From the NCBI GenBank assembly GCA_964428935.1, contig CAYSAG010000054.1, forward strand, positions 1 to 22,042: a stretch of 22,042 nt of DNA, written 5' to 3'. Under the pieces are notes generated by a model that did not search any database, was not told the origin of the DNA, and worked only from the letters and a program-made list of their open reading frames with translations. Positions 7,551-16,640 of this stretch are shown here, one piece after another. This stretch comes from JAADHY01 sp964428935 (GTDB lineage: Bacteria > Planctomycetota > Planctomycetia > Planctomycetales > Planctomycetaceae). Within the stretch, counting starts at the first letter, position 1; every line of letters starts with the position of its first letter. The translations under genes and the position numbers were made by a program.

Positions 7551-9482
7551 ATGCAATTCGAACTGCTTTCGCGCATTCAGTCTCCTCGAGACCTCCAGTC
7601 CTTCTCCGACGACCAGCTTGTGCAACTGGCCAGCGAAATTCGAGAGGCCCTGTGCATGGTCTGCGCCGACCGGACGGCTCACTTTGCCAGCAACCTGGGC
7701 GTGGTGGAGCTGGCCATTGCGCTGCATTTGGTGTTCGACTTTTCGAAGGACCGGCTGATTTGGGACACCGGTCACCAAGTCTACCCGCACAAGCTGTTGA
7801 CCGGTCGGTTTCGGCAGTTCCACACCATTCGTCGTCGCGGCGGGCTCATGGGTTACCCCAACCCGGCGGAGAGTCCGTACGACTTGTTCATGACCGGACA
7901 CGCCGGTGCGAGCGTCTCGACGGTCTTGGGTCTGAAAGCCGGCGACGACTTGGTGTCGGACGAAAAGCGGCGGGCGGTGGCGGTCATTGGCGACGCGGCC
8001 TTGCCGTCCGGAATTGTCTTCGAGGCGTTCAACAACGCGGGCGGGCTGAAAAAGGAACTGCTGGTCATTCTCAACGACAACAAAATGGGCATTTGCCCGC
8101 GGGTTGGCGGCCTGGCCGAGTACTTGGACCGCGCCCGAATGGGGTCGTTCTACAGCGGGCTGAAGCGTGACATTACGAAGTTGCTGAACAAGCTGCCGTC
8201 TTCAGTGGGCGGCCCCATGGGCAACGCTTTGGGACAGCTGAAGGAGGCTTTGAAGGCCCTGCTGCACGGCGGCATGCTGTTCGAAGAGCTCGGGTTTCGC
8301 TACGTTGGCCCGGTCGACGGACACGACATTTTCGCCCTGAAGCGTTACCTCGAAATGGTCAAGGACGCCGAAGGACCCGTCCTGCTGCACGTCTTCACCG
8401 AGAAAGGGCACGGGTTCAAGCCGGCTTGCGAAGACCCGGTCAGCTTCCACACGCCCGCTCCTTTCATTCGCAACGGCGACGGCGAAATCATTCGGGTCGA
8501 GAAGGACAAGCAGCCCAGCTACACCGACGTCGTCAGTCGCGAAATCTACCGGGCCATGAAGCAGAACGAGCGGGTGGTGGTCTTGACGGCGGCCATGTGT
8601 GCCGGCAACAAGCTACAGAAGGTGCGGAAGGACTTCCCCGACCGCTTCTTCGACACGGGCATTTGCGAAGGGCACGCCGTCGCGTTCGCTGCTGGAATGG
8701 CCAAGGCGGGCGTTCGGCCAATCGTCGACATTTACAGCACGTTCCTGCAACGGGCCTTCGACCAAATTTTCCAAGAAGTGGCTTTGCAGAACTTGCCGGT
8801 GACTTTTTGCATGGACCGGGCCGGAATTTGCGGAGCGGACGGGCCGACGCACCACGGGGCTTTCGACAACACGTACATGCGCGTTTTCCCAAACATGGTT
8901 TTGATGGCTCCCGGCGACGAGCAGGACGTGCCGCTCATGCTGCGCTTCGCCCTTCAGTACAACGGCCCAACGGCCATTCGCTACCCCAAGGCGCCGGTGG
9001 ACCACGTCGAGCGGCCGGTGACGGAGGTCGAGCTGGGACAGGCGGAGGTGTACGACTGGGGCGAGGACGGCATGTTCGTGGCCTACGGAACGCTGTTCGC
9101 GCGGTGCGTCCAGGCGGCTGCTCGCCTGCGTCAAGAAGGCCTCGACGTCGGCGTCATTAACGCTCGCTTCGCCAAACCGCTGGACACCGAGACCATTCTT
9201 CGCGCCGTTCGCGAATGCCGTTTCGTGTTGACGGTCGAAGAAGGCGCTCTGTGCGGCGGCTTCGGTTCGGCCGTGCTGGAGGCCGCCTCGGCCGCCGGCC
9301 TGAACACGGCGCACGTCCGCTGTCTCGGCTTGCCGGACCGGTTCATTGAGCACGGCGAACGCGACGAGCTGCTGGCCGACTTGGGACTGGACGTGGACGG
9401 CCTGGTTCAGGCGGCTCGCGAGCTGGCCGGCCGAGTCCGGCAGCGGACCGCTCGCCGACAACGCTCGCTGGCCAAGAAGTAA
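7551..9482 (+). CDS. dxs: 1-deoxy-D-xylulose-5-phosphate synthase
   Basis: A 643-residue thiamine-diphosphate enzyme that condenses pyruvate with glyceraldehyde-3-phosphate to DXP, the entry step of the MEP isoprenoid pathway. Visible signatures are His44 in AHFASN, the WDTGHQVYPHK block (71-81), MTGHAGASVS (114-123), metal-ligand Asp148 and Asn177 (in LNDNKM), YVGPVDGHD (251-259), the catalytic Glu373 (ICEGHAV), DRAGICGADGPTHHG, and a transketolase C-terminal domain. The cofactor loop reads GDAALPSG where most Dxs have GDGA, and NDNKMGICP replaces the usual NDNEMSISP. These look like lineage variants, not decay, because all catalytic residues are kept. The ATG follows the ispA TAA with no gap; a weak GGAAAGAGA in the ispA end serves as ribosome site. 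A tail rich in Arg/Lys ends the protein. Confidence 0.95.
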   Translation: MQFELLSRIQSPRDLQSFSDDQLVQLASEIREALCMVCADRTAHFASNLGVVELAIALHLVFDFSKDRLIWDTGHQVYPHKLLTGRFRQFHTIRRRGGLMGYPNPAESPYDLFMTGHAGASVSTVLGLKAGDDLVSDEKRRAVAVIGDAALPSGIVFEAFNNAGGLKKELLVILNDNKMGICPRVGGLAEYLDRARMGSFYSGLKRDITKLLNKLPSSVGGPMGNALGQLKEALKALLHGGMLFEELGFRYVGPVDGHDIFALKRYLEMVKDAEGPVLLHVFTEKGHGFKPACEDPVSFHTPAPFIRNGDGEIIRVEKDKQPSYTDVVSREIYRAMKQNERVVVLTAAMCAGNKLQKVRKDFPDRFFDTGICEGHAVAFAAGMAKAGVRPIVDIYSTFLQRAFDQIFQEVALQNLPVTFCMDRAGICGADGPTHHGAFDNTYMRVFPNMVLMAPGDEQDVPLMLRFALQYNGPTAIRYPKAPVDHVERPVTEVELGQAEVYDWGEDGMFVAYGTLFARCVQAAARLRQEGLDVGVINARFAKPLDTETILRAVRECRFVLTVEEGALCGGFGSAVLEAASAAGLNTAHVRCLGLPDRFIEHGERDELLADLGLDVDGLVQAARELAGRVRQRTARRQRSLAKK

Positions 9483-9604
9483 GGGGCGGGAGCCGCGGAG
9501 GCGACCGAAGCTTGCGCCGACGGCTCGTCCGCCGTGTCGGGGTGCCGTCTTTCCGACCGGTCTCGCCCACGCCAACGCACCTCGCACAGAGAGGACACAG
9601 AAAG

Positions 9605-10990
9605 GTGCTACGCTTGACGAGCCGTTTGGTCCCGCGTCTGGTTGGTCCACTCCTGAACCTCGGGCTTTTCCGTCCGAGCGTTTGTCTGACGGTCGGGCTG
9701 GTCCTTCTGGGAGCCTCGGCTGGCGCTCGAGGCCAGAAGCCGATTCGCTTGGCCGAGCCGTCCGAGTTGCCGGCGGCCTACGCGGTCGAGTTGAGGACGA
9801 CCGTCACAGGGAAGCTGTTGACGGCCATAGGCGAAGGAAAGGCGGCCAGCTTGCCGCTGAAGGCACAGGGGCGGTTTGAGTACGTCGAGCTGTTGGTTGG
9901 ACGCGGTGCTGCTCCCGTCGCGTTGTTCTCCATTCGGCATTACCGCCAAGCCCGGTCCGAAGTGGAAGTGAGCGGGCGGAAACGGACGAGCGACCTGAGT
10001 CCGCTGAAGCGGCGGCTGGTTGCTTTGGGGCGGCCCGAGGGTGTGCTGGTCTACTGTCCGGACGCGCTCTTGTCTTACGACGACGTTCAGTTGCTGCAAA
10101 CCCCCGGCGACAGCCTGGCCGTGCTGCCGCTGCTGCCGGACCGTTCGGTCGACGTGGGCCAAAGCTGGCAGCCTGCTCCGTGGGTCCTGCCCATGTTGGC
10201 CGGCGTCGAGGCCGTGAAGGAAAGTCGGCTCACGTGCCGGCTGCAGTCGGTGGAGTCGGGTCGGGCGACGGTGACGGTCGAGGGGCAACTGGAAGGAGCG
10301 GTCTACGGAGCCGTGACGTCGGTCAAAGTCCGCGGCACTTTGGTGTTCAACACGTCTTCGCGGTGCTTGACCGAGCTCCGGCTCACTCAAACCGAGAAGC
10401 GAATGATTGGCAGCGTCTCGCCGGGGTTGGACGTCGAGGCGAAGGTGGAGCTGCGTCGCCGGCCCACGTCGGCCCCCGAGGACTTGCTCAAACGGGCCAG
10501 ACAGCTCTCGCCCGACCCACCGCCAGACCGGCTGCTGCTCCAACAGACCTTCTTCGGCGACGTGGTTTGCCAGTTCGACCGTCGGTGGCACGTCTTCCAC
10601 GCGTCCCCGCAAGTCGCCGTCTTGCGGCTGGTCGAGAACGGCACGTTCTTGTCGCAGTGCAACCTGTCGCCCATTCCGTCGGCCCCGCCGGGACGACACG
10701 TTCCGAAGGCGAGGTTCGTTGAGGACATTCAGCGGTCGCTGGGCGAACGGTTTCAAACGCTGGTCAAGGACGGCGAAGTCCCCGCTGACGACGGACGGTT
10801 CATTTACCGGGTCGTCGTGCACGGCAAGGACGGCGGTCTGAACATGCAGTGGAACTACTACCTGGTTGCGGCTCCGAACGGCCGACAGGTGTCGTTGGTC
10901 TTTGCAGTGGAGCGAGAGAACCTCGAGCGGTTCGGAGACCGCGACCTTCAGTTCGTTCGCCGGTTGCGGTTTCTGTCCGGCGCCCGGTAA
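9605..10990 (+). CDS. Secreted protein of unknown function
   Basis: About 461 residues, not recognised. A basic N-terminus and a hydrophobic segment ending near ASAGARG (about residues 28-42) indicate a Sec signal peptide. The mature part is rich in beta-type segments. A central portion beginning PDRSVDVGQSWQPAP followed by repeated T/V-rich strands recalls secreted proteins in which a 'xVGDSW' phrase begins a beta-barrel-like domain, but I cannot name the family. Near the C-terminus, alternating hydrophobic segments (NYYLVAAPNGRQVSLVFAV) end in FVRRLRFL. The GTG at 9605-9607 is chosen because GAGAGGA lies ~10 bases upstream; an in-frame ATG 31 codons earlier gives an implausible extension. 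It follows dxs by 122 bp on the same strand and could be read through from it, but no functional link to isoprenoids is evident. Confidence 0.7.
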   Translation: MLRLTSRLVPRLVGPLLNLGLFRPSVCLTVGLVLLGASAGARGQKPIRLAEPSELPAAYAVELRTTVTGKLLTAIGEGKAASLPLKAQGRFEYVELLVGRGAAPVALFSIRHYRQARSEVEVSGRKRTSDLSPLKRRLVALGRPEGVLVYCPDALLSYDDVQLLQTPGDSLAVLPLLPDRSVDVGQSWQPAPWVLPMLAGVEAVKESRLTCRLQSVESGRATVTVEGQLEGAVYGAVTSVKVRGTLVFNTSSRCLTELRLTQTEKRMIGSVSPGLDVEAKVELRRRPTSAPEDLLKRARQLSPDPPPDRLLLQQTFFGDVVCQFDRRWHVFHASPQVAVLRLVENGTFLSQCNLSPIPSAPPGRHVPKARFVEDIQRSLGERFQTLVKDGEVPADDGRFIYRVVVHGKDGGLNMQWNYYLVAAPNGRQVSLVFAVERENLERFGDRDLQFVRRLRFLSGAR

Positions 10991-11016
10991 GGCGGCTCGC
11001 TGAAAGCCCCACGCTC

Positions 11017-11043
11017 GCCGGCTTCCGTCGAACCAAAGCCGGC
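11017..11043. terminator. Bidirectional terminator-like hairpin between convergent genes
   Basis: Perfect 8-bp inverted repeat GCCGGCTT/AAGCCGGC (11017-11024 with 11036-11043, loop of 11). It is centred almost symmetrically between the plus-strand stop (10990) and the minus-strand stop (11069), 26-27 bases from each. There is no long U-tract, which is common for terminators in GC-rich genomes. The placement is the main argument. Confidence 0.45.
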
Positions 11044-11068
11044 ACGCTGGCTGGCCCGCGCCGGTCGG

Positions 11069-13813
11069 CTACGGTGTCGGCTCAGACAGCAGCCATTTCT
11101 GCAGCGTTTGCGCGTTTTGGGCCAGCAGGTAGGTGGGGGTCGACGTCACGCGCACGTCGCGGCCCGTCAGTGGGTTGCCCATGAGGTCGCGAGCGGTCAC
11201 GCCGTCGGGAAGTTGCAGAGTGACCGGCCGCTCGCCGCGCTGCCACACGACCGCCACCGCTCCAGCCGTCGTCCGAAACACGTAAACGCGCAGCCGTGCC
11301 TTCGGACCGGACGTGGCCACCGGTTCGGGGTCCGGGCCCAGCAGGTTGGCCAAGGCGGACAACGCGGGGTACATTTTCCGCGGCGCTCCGCCGTACTCGA
11401 AAAACACGTTGCCGCCGTTGCGGCCGTTAATGGGCCCGCAGGTTCCGGCGTGGAAGAAAATTTTTCGAAGCCCGTGGCTCAAGAAAACGGCCGCCGTTTG
11501 CACCAGAGCCTCCGCCGCTTCCCGCTCCGACGGCCAGTTCGAACGACTCATGGCTTGGTCACCGATTCGGCCGGGTGTCTGGTAGGGGTCGTCGTCCGCG
11601 TAGCACCCGAACTCCGTCAGCCAAATCGGTTTGGCTTGTCGTCGCGACTTCATTTTCTGCCACGTCGCGGCCAATTGCGGTTCGAACAGCTCGGGAGGAA
11701 TGGTCGGAGCGTAAAGGTGGACGTCCATGGCGTCGCACCAACGCAGTCCGTCGGCGTCAATGAACCGCTGGACCCAGTCCCGGTCCACCCACGTCCCGAT
11801 TCCTCCAATGACCTTCAGGTTGGGGTCGACGGCCTTAATGGCTTGGTGGGCGTTGCGAAGCAGCGTCAGGTAGTCGTCCAGGTCGTAGCCGAAACGGGCC
11901 GGAACCGAGTAGGTGGTGTAGAGCGGTTCGTTCAGGATTTCGACCCAACGGGCGCGGTCGGCGTACCGCCGGACCGTGCGGCCGACGTACTGCCGGAACA
12001 GGCTCAAGTCTTTCGGCATGCACGCCACAACGCTCCGTCGTTGGTGGTAGGGGTTCCCCCGGGCGTACTCGGCAATGACCTTCGGGTCGGCCGCGCTGGA
12101 CCACTCGGCCGAAGGGAACGGAAGCAACAGCAACGGATTCAACCCGTTTCGAACCACTCGGTCGATTTGCGGGTCGACCAGCGAGAAGTCCCACTTTCCC
12201 GGCTGCGGCTCCACCGTGTGCCACTTGGCCGACCAGTCTCGCATCCAAGTCAGTCCCGCCTGCCGGCTCAACCGCAAGAGAAAGTCCCAAGGGAAAGCGT
12301 GGTTCATGCCGAACGGGGAGTCGTCGAAGCGGTAGGGGTCAATGACCGCACACCGAAGGGTCTGCGGAAAAGGCGGCGTGTGGTCGCGGGGTTGCCAGTG
12401 GACTCGGAAAAAGCCGCGGCGGCCGGGAAGCAAGCCGGCCAGCTCAACGCGCCGGCCTGACCGCGGTTCCAGCCGACACTCGACCGTCCGCGACAACACT
12501 TCTCGGTCGAAGAAGTCGGTGACGACCAACCGTCCGCTGACCGTGCGGGGCGAGTCGGTGCCGTTGTAAAAGTGCACGTGGACCGTCAGGCCCTTGTCCG
12601 GCTCGACGAACACGTTTCCAACAGCCGGCGTGGTGACGGTGCTTTCCACCGAAGCCCTCGGTTGGTAAGGCTGCGGCTGTTTGCCGGAGTCCAGTTGGAA
12701 CGCGTCGAGCCAAACGGTGGCGGCCGGCTTGTCCGAGCGGCTCAAGTCCGGGCCGGCGGCCAACCACACGAAGCGGGTCCGAGGCGTGAACCGAAGCCGA
12801 CACCGCTGCCATTCGGTCCCGACCGTCACAACCGACTCGAACCGTCGGGCCCCGGGTTGAAAGGCCAGGAGTCGGACGGGCACGTCGGAGCGGTCGGCCC
12901 GGGCGTAGCAGGTGAAGACGTACGGCTTGCCCGGCTGGACCGGAATCCAGCCTTCGTGAGCGGCCAGCAGGGTTTCAACCGGTTGCACGGCCGGGTCGAA
13001 GTAGTCCCACAGGAAGACCAGCGGGTGCTTCTTGTCGACGGACAGGCGCAGGCTGCGACGTCCGTGCCACGCAACGGACTCGTCCACCACGCCCTCCAGC
13101 CGGTACACGTTGCCGGACCAGGTGGTAATGCTGGGCGAGTAGCTCCCCCAGCCGCCGGCACCGCATTCAAAGCTGCTGTTCGGCACCGGGTTGGCCACGC
13201 CGTCGACCGAAATGCTGGGGTGAAGCTGCTGGACCACCGTGACCGGCTCCAACACAACGTCGTCCAGCCACAAGGTGCCGGTTCCGCGGAACCAGAATTG
13301 CAACCGGCTGGTTTCGGCGGCGACGTCTCGTTCGGCCCGAGCCAGAATTTCCACGCGACGCCACTGCCGCGAGACGACGAAGGAGCCGTGCACGCCCGAG
13401 GAGTACCAGGGGCGGGTGTTCGAGACGGCCACCTCGCACACCGGCCGCTCCATTCCCTCCTGCTTCGCCCAGAACGTCAGCCGGTACCACTGACCGGCTC
13501 GGACGCTCACCCGGCCGACCTGACACAACATGACGTGGCTGTCCGGTGAGCCGCCGACAAACCGACTACAAGACAGCTTGGCCGCGTGGCCTCCGTCCCG
13601 TCCGCGGTCCAGCGACAGCGTTTGCTGAATCTCGCGCCGCCCGGCCGTCTGCCAGCCGTCCGGCACGCCGTCGTGGTCGGCGTCTTGTTCGAAGTCGCCG
13701 TTGAAGACCAAGTTCCCCGACTCGGCCAGACCCCGGTCGGGCCAACTACCAACACAACAAAACACGCTCACTCCCAGCACCGCAACTGCGACACGGCCAA
13801 CTCGGCGACTCAT
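11069..13813 (-). CDS. Secreted clan-A glycoside hydrolase with two N-terminal carbohydrate-binding-like domains
   Basis: 914 residues. The signal peptide is about 1-30 (VAVAVLGVSVFCCVGSW...GLAES). Residues ~33-190 (LVFNGDFEQDADHDGVPDGW...LWLDDVVLEPV) and ~207-375 (NPVPNSSFE...VWLDAFQLDSG) are two CBM4/9-type jelly-roll domains, each opening with a 'NxxFE' phrase and ending with 'xWLDxxxL'. A beta domain (~390-490) leads to a (beta/alpha)8 catalytic domain (~498-830). The acid/base is Glu629 in ILNEP and the nucleophile is Glu734 in WLTEFG, placing it in clan GH-A, near GH39/GH5-like enzymes. The polysaccharide substrate is not predictable. The ATG has GGGAGGG (13821-13827) seven bases upstream. 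It is the second gene of a unit with the S9 peptidase (50-bp gap). The C-terminal ~80 residues form a small beta domain. Confidence 0.82.
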   Translation of the reverse strand: MSRRVGRVAVAVLGVSVFCCVGSWPDRGLAESGNLVFNGDFEQDADHDGVPDGWQTAGRREIQQTLSLDRGRDGGHAAKLSCSRFVGGSPDSHVMLCQVGRVSVRAGQWYRLTFWAKQEGMERPVCEVAVSNTRPWYSSGVHGSFVVSRQWRRVEILARAERDVAAETSRLQFWFRGTGTLWLDDVVLEPVTVVQQLHPSISVDGVANPVPNSSFECGAGGWGSYSPSITTWSGNVYRLEGVVDESVAWHGRRSLRLSVDKKHPLVFLWDYFDPAVQPVETLLAAHEGWIPVQPGKPYVFTCYARADRSDVPVRLLAFQPGARRFESVVTVGTEWQRCRLRFTPRTRFVWLAAGPDLSRSDKPAATVWLDAFQLDSGKQPQPYQPRASVESTVTTPAVGNVFVEPDKGLTVHVHFYNGTDSPRTVSGRLVVTDFFDREVLSRTVECRLEPRSGRRVELAGLLPGRRGFFRVHWQPRDHTPPFPQTLRCAVIDPYRFDDSPFGMNHAFPWDFLLRLSRQAGLTWMRDWSAKWHTVEPQPGKWDFSLVDPQIDRVVRNGLNPLLLLPFPSAEWSSAADPKVIAEYARGNPYHQRRSVVACMPKDLSLFRQYVGRTVRRYADRARWVEILNEPLYTTYSVPARFGYDLDDYLTLLRNAHQAIKAVDPNLKVIGGIGTWVDRDWVQRFIDADGLRWCDAMDVHLYAPTIPPELFEPQLAATWQKMKSRRQAKPIWLTEFGCYADDDPYQTPGRIGDQAMSRSNWPSEREAAEALVQTAAVFLSHGLRKIFFHAGTCGPINGRNGGNVFFEYGGAPRKMYPALSALANLLGPDPEPVATSGPKARLRVYVFRTTAGAVAVVWQRGERPVTLQLPDGVTARDLMGNPLTGRDVRVTSTPTYLLAQNAQTLQKWLLSEPTP

Positions 13814-13863
13814 GTTCCAGCCCTCCCTCGGCAGCTTTCAAAAGGCGGTTCCGGCCGGACCCC

Positions 13864-16218
13864 TCACCGCGGCCCCGGTGGCAACTGCTCCAGCAAGAAC
13901 CGCGTCATGAGTTCCCGCAAGTGGCGGGTGGTGTTCTTGCCCTCGCGAATCGAGTGGGTTCGGTTTGGGTAGGCCATGAACCAGAACTGTTTGTTGTGCC
14001 GAATCAGTTCGTTGACCAGCATGAGCGTCGTGGCGAAATGGCAGTTGTCGTCGCCCGTCCCGTGAATCAGAAGCAGCTTGCCTTGAAGCTGGTGAGCGAA
14101 GGTAATGGGCGAGCCGTTCATGTAGCCCTCGACGTTGTCGCCGGGCAGTCCCATGTACCGTTCTTGGTAAATGGTGTCGTAGTAGCGCTGGTTCGGAACG
14201 GGAGCAATGGCAATTCCGACCTTGTAAAGGTCCGGGTACTTGAAGAGTGCGTGAAGGGTGGAGCTGCCGCCTCCGCTCCAGCCCCAAATGCCGACCCGCT
14301 CGCCGTCCAGGTACGGGCGCTGCTTCAGCACCGCTCGCAGCGCGGCCGCTTGGTCCTGCGGGCCGAGAATTCCGAGTTTCTTGTAGACGCACTTGCGCCA
14401 GGCACGACCTCGCGGCGCTGCGGTGCCTCGGTTGTCGAAGCTCAAAACGACGTAACCGCGCTGAGCCAGCATTTGGTGCCACAGGTAATTGGCGCCGCCC
14501 CACCGGTCGACGACGGTCTGTCCGGCTGGCTCGCCGTACACGTAGACCACCACCGGGTACTTTTTCTTCGGGTCAAAGTCCGGCGGTTTAATGCACCACG
14601 CGTCGAGGGCGACGCCGTCGCCAATGTCGACGCGGAAAAACTCCCACCGGCCCAGCTTCAGCTTGGCCAGCTTTTCGCGCAGCCGAGCGTTGTCTTCAAG
14701 CACGCGCACCGACTGGTGGTCGGGCAGGCTAATCAGCTCCGTCACGGGCGGACGTCCGAAGGCCGACCAGGTGTGAATGGCCCAGCGTCCGTCGGGCGAA
14801 ATGTTGTAGGTGTGCGTGCCGGGTTGGCTTTCCGGCGTCAGCCGTTGCAGGTGGGAGCCGTCCAGGCCGACTCGGTAGAGGTAGCGTTGAGTGGGGTTGT
14901 CTGGGCAAGCGACGAAGTACGCCCACCGGCCTCGCTCGTCCACGTGCAGCAGTCGGACCACGTCGAAGTCTCCGGGCGTGACCAGCGACACCTGGCTGCC
15001 GTCGCGCGAGTAAATGTAGACGTGCCGCCACCCGTCCCGTTCGCTCACCCACGTCAGCCATTTCCCGTCGTACAGCCACTTCAGTTCGTCGTGGACGCTG
15101 ACCCACGCTTCGTCCCGCTCCGTCAGCAGCCGTTTCGTCGGCACGCCCCGCGCCGCGTCGACCAACCAGACGTGCTCGGTGTTTTGACGGCGGTTGAGCT
15201 GCTGCAGAATGAGTTCATTGGAGCTGGCCGCCCAGTCCATTCGAGCAATGTAGTTGTCCCGCGGGTCGCCCGGAATTTGCACCCAACGGACCTCGCCCGT
15301 TGCCAGCGAAACCACTCCCACCCGGCAGGCCGAGTTCTGCTGACCCACTTTCGGGTAAGGAATCCACCGGACGCTCGGGTACAAGCTGTCCGTGTAGTTG
15401 ACCAGCGGAAACCGCGGGACGCCGCTGGTGTCGATTTGCCAGAAAGCAATCGACCGGCCGTCCGGGCTCCACCGAAAACCGTCACGCAGCCCGAACTCTT
15501 CCTCGTAGACCCAGTCGAAGGTGCCATTAATGACGTCCTTGGACGGCGACGGAACCAGGTTGCGAATGGTTCGGTCTCGCAGGTCTTCGACGTAAAGGCT
15601 TCGGTCGCGGACGTAGGCGACGAAGCGTCCGTCGGGCGAAAATTTCGCGAACATGAGGCTGGACGGCGGAGCGTCACCGCCCAGTTTCCACAGTTGCCGG
15701 CTGGAGCGGTCCAGGACCCAGTAGTCACCCCGCGTGTTCTTGCGCCAAACCCGCTTCGAGTTGGTGTAGACCAGCAGCAGCGACCAGTCTTTAGAAAAGG
15801 CGTAGTCGTCAATGGTCAGCGGTGTGGAGCGGCCGGGGGGAATGAGCAGCGAGGCGGGCACGACGACTTGCCGACGTCCACTGACCGGGTCGTACAAGAC
15901 AATGTCTCGACCGCCGCCTTCGGCCGGCTCCAGCCGCAAGTAGCCGCGACCGTCGGGAGCCCACCGAGCGGAAAAGCCGCGAGCGTCAAACTCGTGCCGC
16001 ACGAAAATCCGCTCGACGGTCAGCAGCGACTCGTCGGACCCCGGCGCCGCAACCGCTCGGGTCGGCGGTGGAGCCGCTTCGACCGGTAGCTGGCTCGCCA
16101 CGCTCGTCCAGGCCACAACGACCAGAGCCACCACGGCCAAGCCGGCCGACTGTCCGAGACCGGTTTCCGTTCCCCCCTTTCCCCGTGGAAACCGGTTCCA
16201 CGCAAGCGGACTTCGCAT
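13864..16218 (-). CDS. Dipeptidyl-peptidase-IV-like S9 family peptidase
   Basis: 784 residues. A signal or anchor segment lies at ~26-40 (LAVVALVVVAWTSV). It is followed by a DPP-IV-type beta-propeller (~60-520) and an alpha/beta hydrolase domain (~530-780). The propeller carries the glutamate motif VYEEEFG (about 238-243), which in DPP IV anchors the substrate N-terminus and makes the enzyme an exodipeptidase. The triad is Ser648 (GWSGGGS), the Asp-Asp pair 723/724 (HGTGDDNCHF) and His755 (PNRTHSI). The usual GWSYGG is GWSGGG here. It probably releases N-terminal dipeptides outside the cytoplasm. The ATG at 16216-16218 has GGGAG nine bases upstream (16228-16232); an earlier in-frame GTG at 16308 lacks a ribosome site. 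It is the first gene of a two-gene unit with the glycoside hydrolase. Confidence 0.88.
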   Translation of the reverse strand: MRSPLAWNRFPRGKGGTETGLGQSAGLAVVALVVVAWTSVASQLPVEAAPPPTRAVAAPGSDESLLTVERIFVRHEFDARGFSARWAPDGRGYLRLEPAEGGGRDIVLYDPVSGRRQVVVPASLLIPPGRSTPLTIDDYAFSKDWSLLLVYTNSKRVWRKNTRGDYWVLDRSSRQLWKLGGDAPPSSLMFAKFSPDGRFVAYVRDRSLYVEDLRDRTIRNLVPSPSKDVINGTFDWVYEEEFGLRDGFRWSPDGRSIAFWQIDTSGVPRFPLVNYTDSLYPSVRWIPYPKVGQQNSACRVGVVSLATGEVRWVQIPGDPRDNYIARMDWAASSNELILQQLNRRQNTEHVWLVDAARGVPTKRLLTERDEAWVSVHDELKWLYDGKWLTWVSERDGWRHVYIYSRDGSQVSLVTPGDFDVVRLLHVDERGRWAYFVACPDNPTQRYLYRVGLDGSHLQRLTPESQPGTHTYNISPDGRWAIHTWSAFGRPPVTELISLPDHQSVRVLEDNARLREKLAKLKLGRWEFFRVDIGDGVALDAWCIKPPDFDPKKKYPVVVYVYGEPAGQTVVDRWGGANYLWHQMLAQRGYVVLSFDNRGTAAPRGRAWRKCVYKKLGILGPQDQAAALRAVLKQRPYLDGERVGIWGWSGGGSSTLHALFKYPDLYKVGIAIAPVPNQRYYDTIYQERYMGLPGDNVEGYMNGSPITFAHQLQGKLLLIHGTGDDNCHFATTLMLVNELIRHNKQFWFMAYPNRTHSIREGKNTTRHLRELMTRFLLEQLPPGPR

Positions 16219-16433
16219 TGTTGCAAGCTCCCGGTTGTCACCGCATTGGACTGCACACGCGGCGCTCACGCGACGCTTCTGCGCAAGCGAAACGGTGTGC
16301 GACTTCACTGGTCCGTGAGCGGACTGCTGGCTCCAATTTACTGCAGCCGGCAGACCGGTGGCCAGTCAACGGTCTGGTAGCGGAGGTCCGAGGGCCGGCT
16401 ACGACGGGGGGCATTCGAGTGTCGGAGCGGATT

Positions 16434-16474
16434 GGCTTTGCCACCGGTGAGGCCGGTGGGGAAAGCGAAGCCAA
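16434..16474. repeat. Long imperfect inverted repeat (stem-loop) in the intergenic region
   Basis: An outer arm TTGGCTTTGC (16434-16443) faces GCGAAGCCAA (16465-16474), with one G-T pair. An inner core CCACCGG/CCGGTGG (16442-16448 with 16453-16459 approximately, short loop) sits within it, with a GGGAAA bulge on the right side. The region is the 472-bp spacer (16219-16690) between the FKBP gene and the S9 peptidase gene, both minus strand. It could be a terminator for the upstream unit, an operator for the peptidase gene, or a small dispersed repeat. No second copy was noticed in this window. Confidence 0.4.
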
Positions 16475-16506
16475 CCAGTGAGGTTGAAAGCGAGGCGGCG
16501 ACCAAT

Positions 16507-16539
16507 TTCGTTCGCAACACGCAATTCGTTCGCAACACG
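16507..16539 (+). repeat. Two tandem copies of a 15-bp direct repeat
   Basis: TTCGTTCGCAACACG occurs at 16507-16521 and again at 16525-16539, an 18-bp period. The inner 10-mer CGTTCGCAAC also occurs on the opposite strand at 17765-17774, upstream of the zinc-ribbon gene. Two copies with near two-turn spacing could be a regulator binding site, or a simple local duplication. Confidence 0.45.
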
Positions 16540-16640
16540 AAAAACGACCAGCTCGCTCGGTCAGCCGCGGACACGTGTCGTGTGCACCGCTCAACGAGCG
16601 AACTGGCCGTTCCGGTCGCGTGGGCTCTTGACGACAGCTC

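Noticed and set aside
13921..16089. Very long plus-strand open frame (722 codons) opposite the S9 peptidase gene
   Set aside because: It is exactly antisense to a gene with complete catalytic motifs. Its translation is Val/Arg/Gln-rich without domains, as expected of a shadow frame in GC-rich DNA. The same reasoning removes the antisense frames at 3705-5135, 11108-12460 and 19408-21351.
16335..16369. TTGACT and TAAATT on the minus strand as a promoter for the S9 peptidase gene
   Set aside because: The spacer is 23 bases, too long for a sigma-70 promoter, and no alternative hexamer fits at 16-18 bases.
16507..16539. CRISPR-like direct repeats
   Set aside because: Only two copies, 15-bp repeat and 3-bp gap; no spacers and no cas genes.
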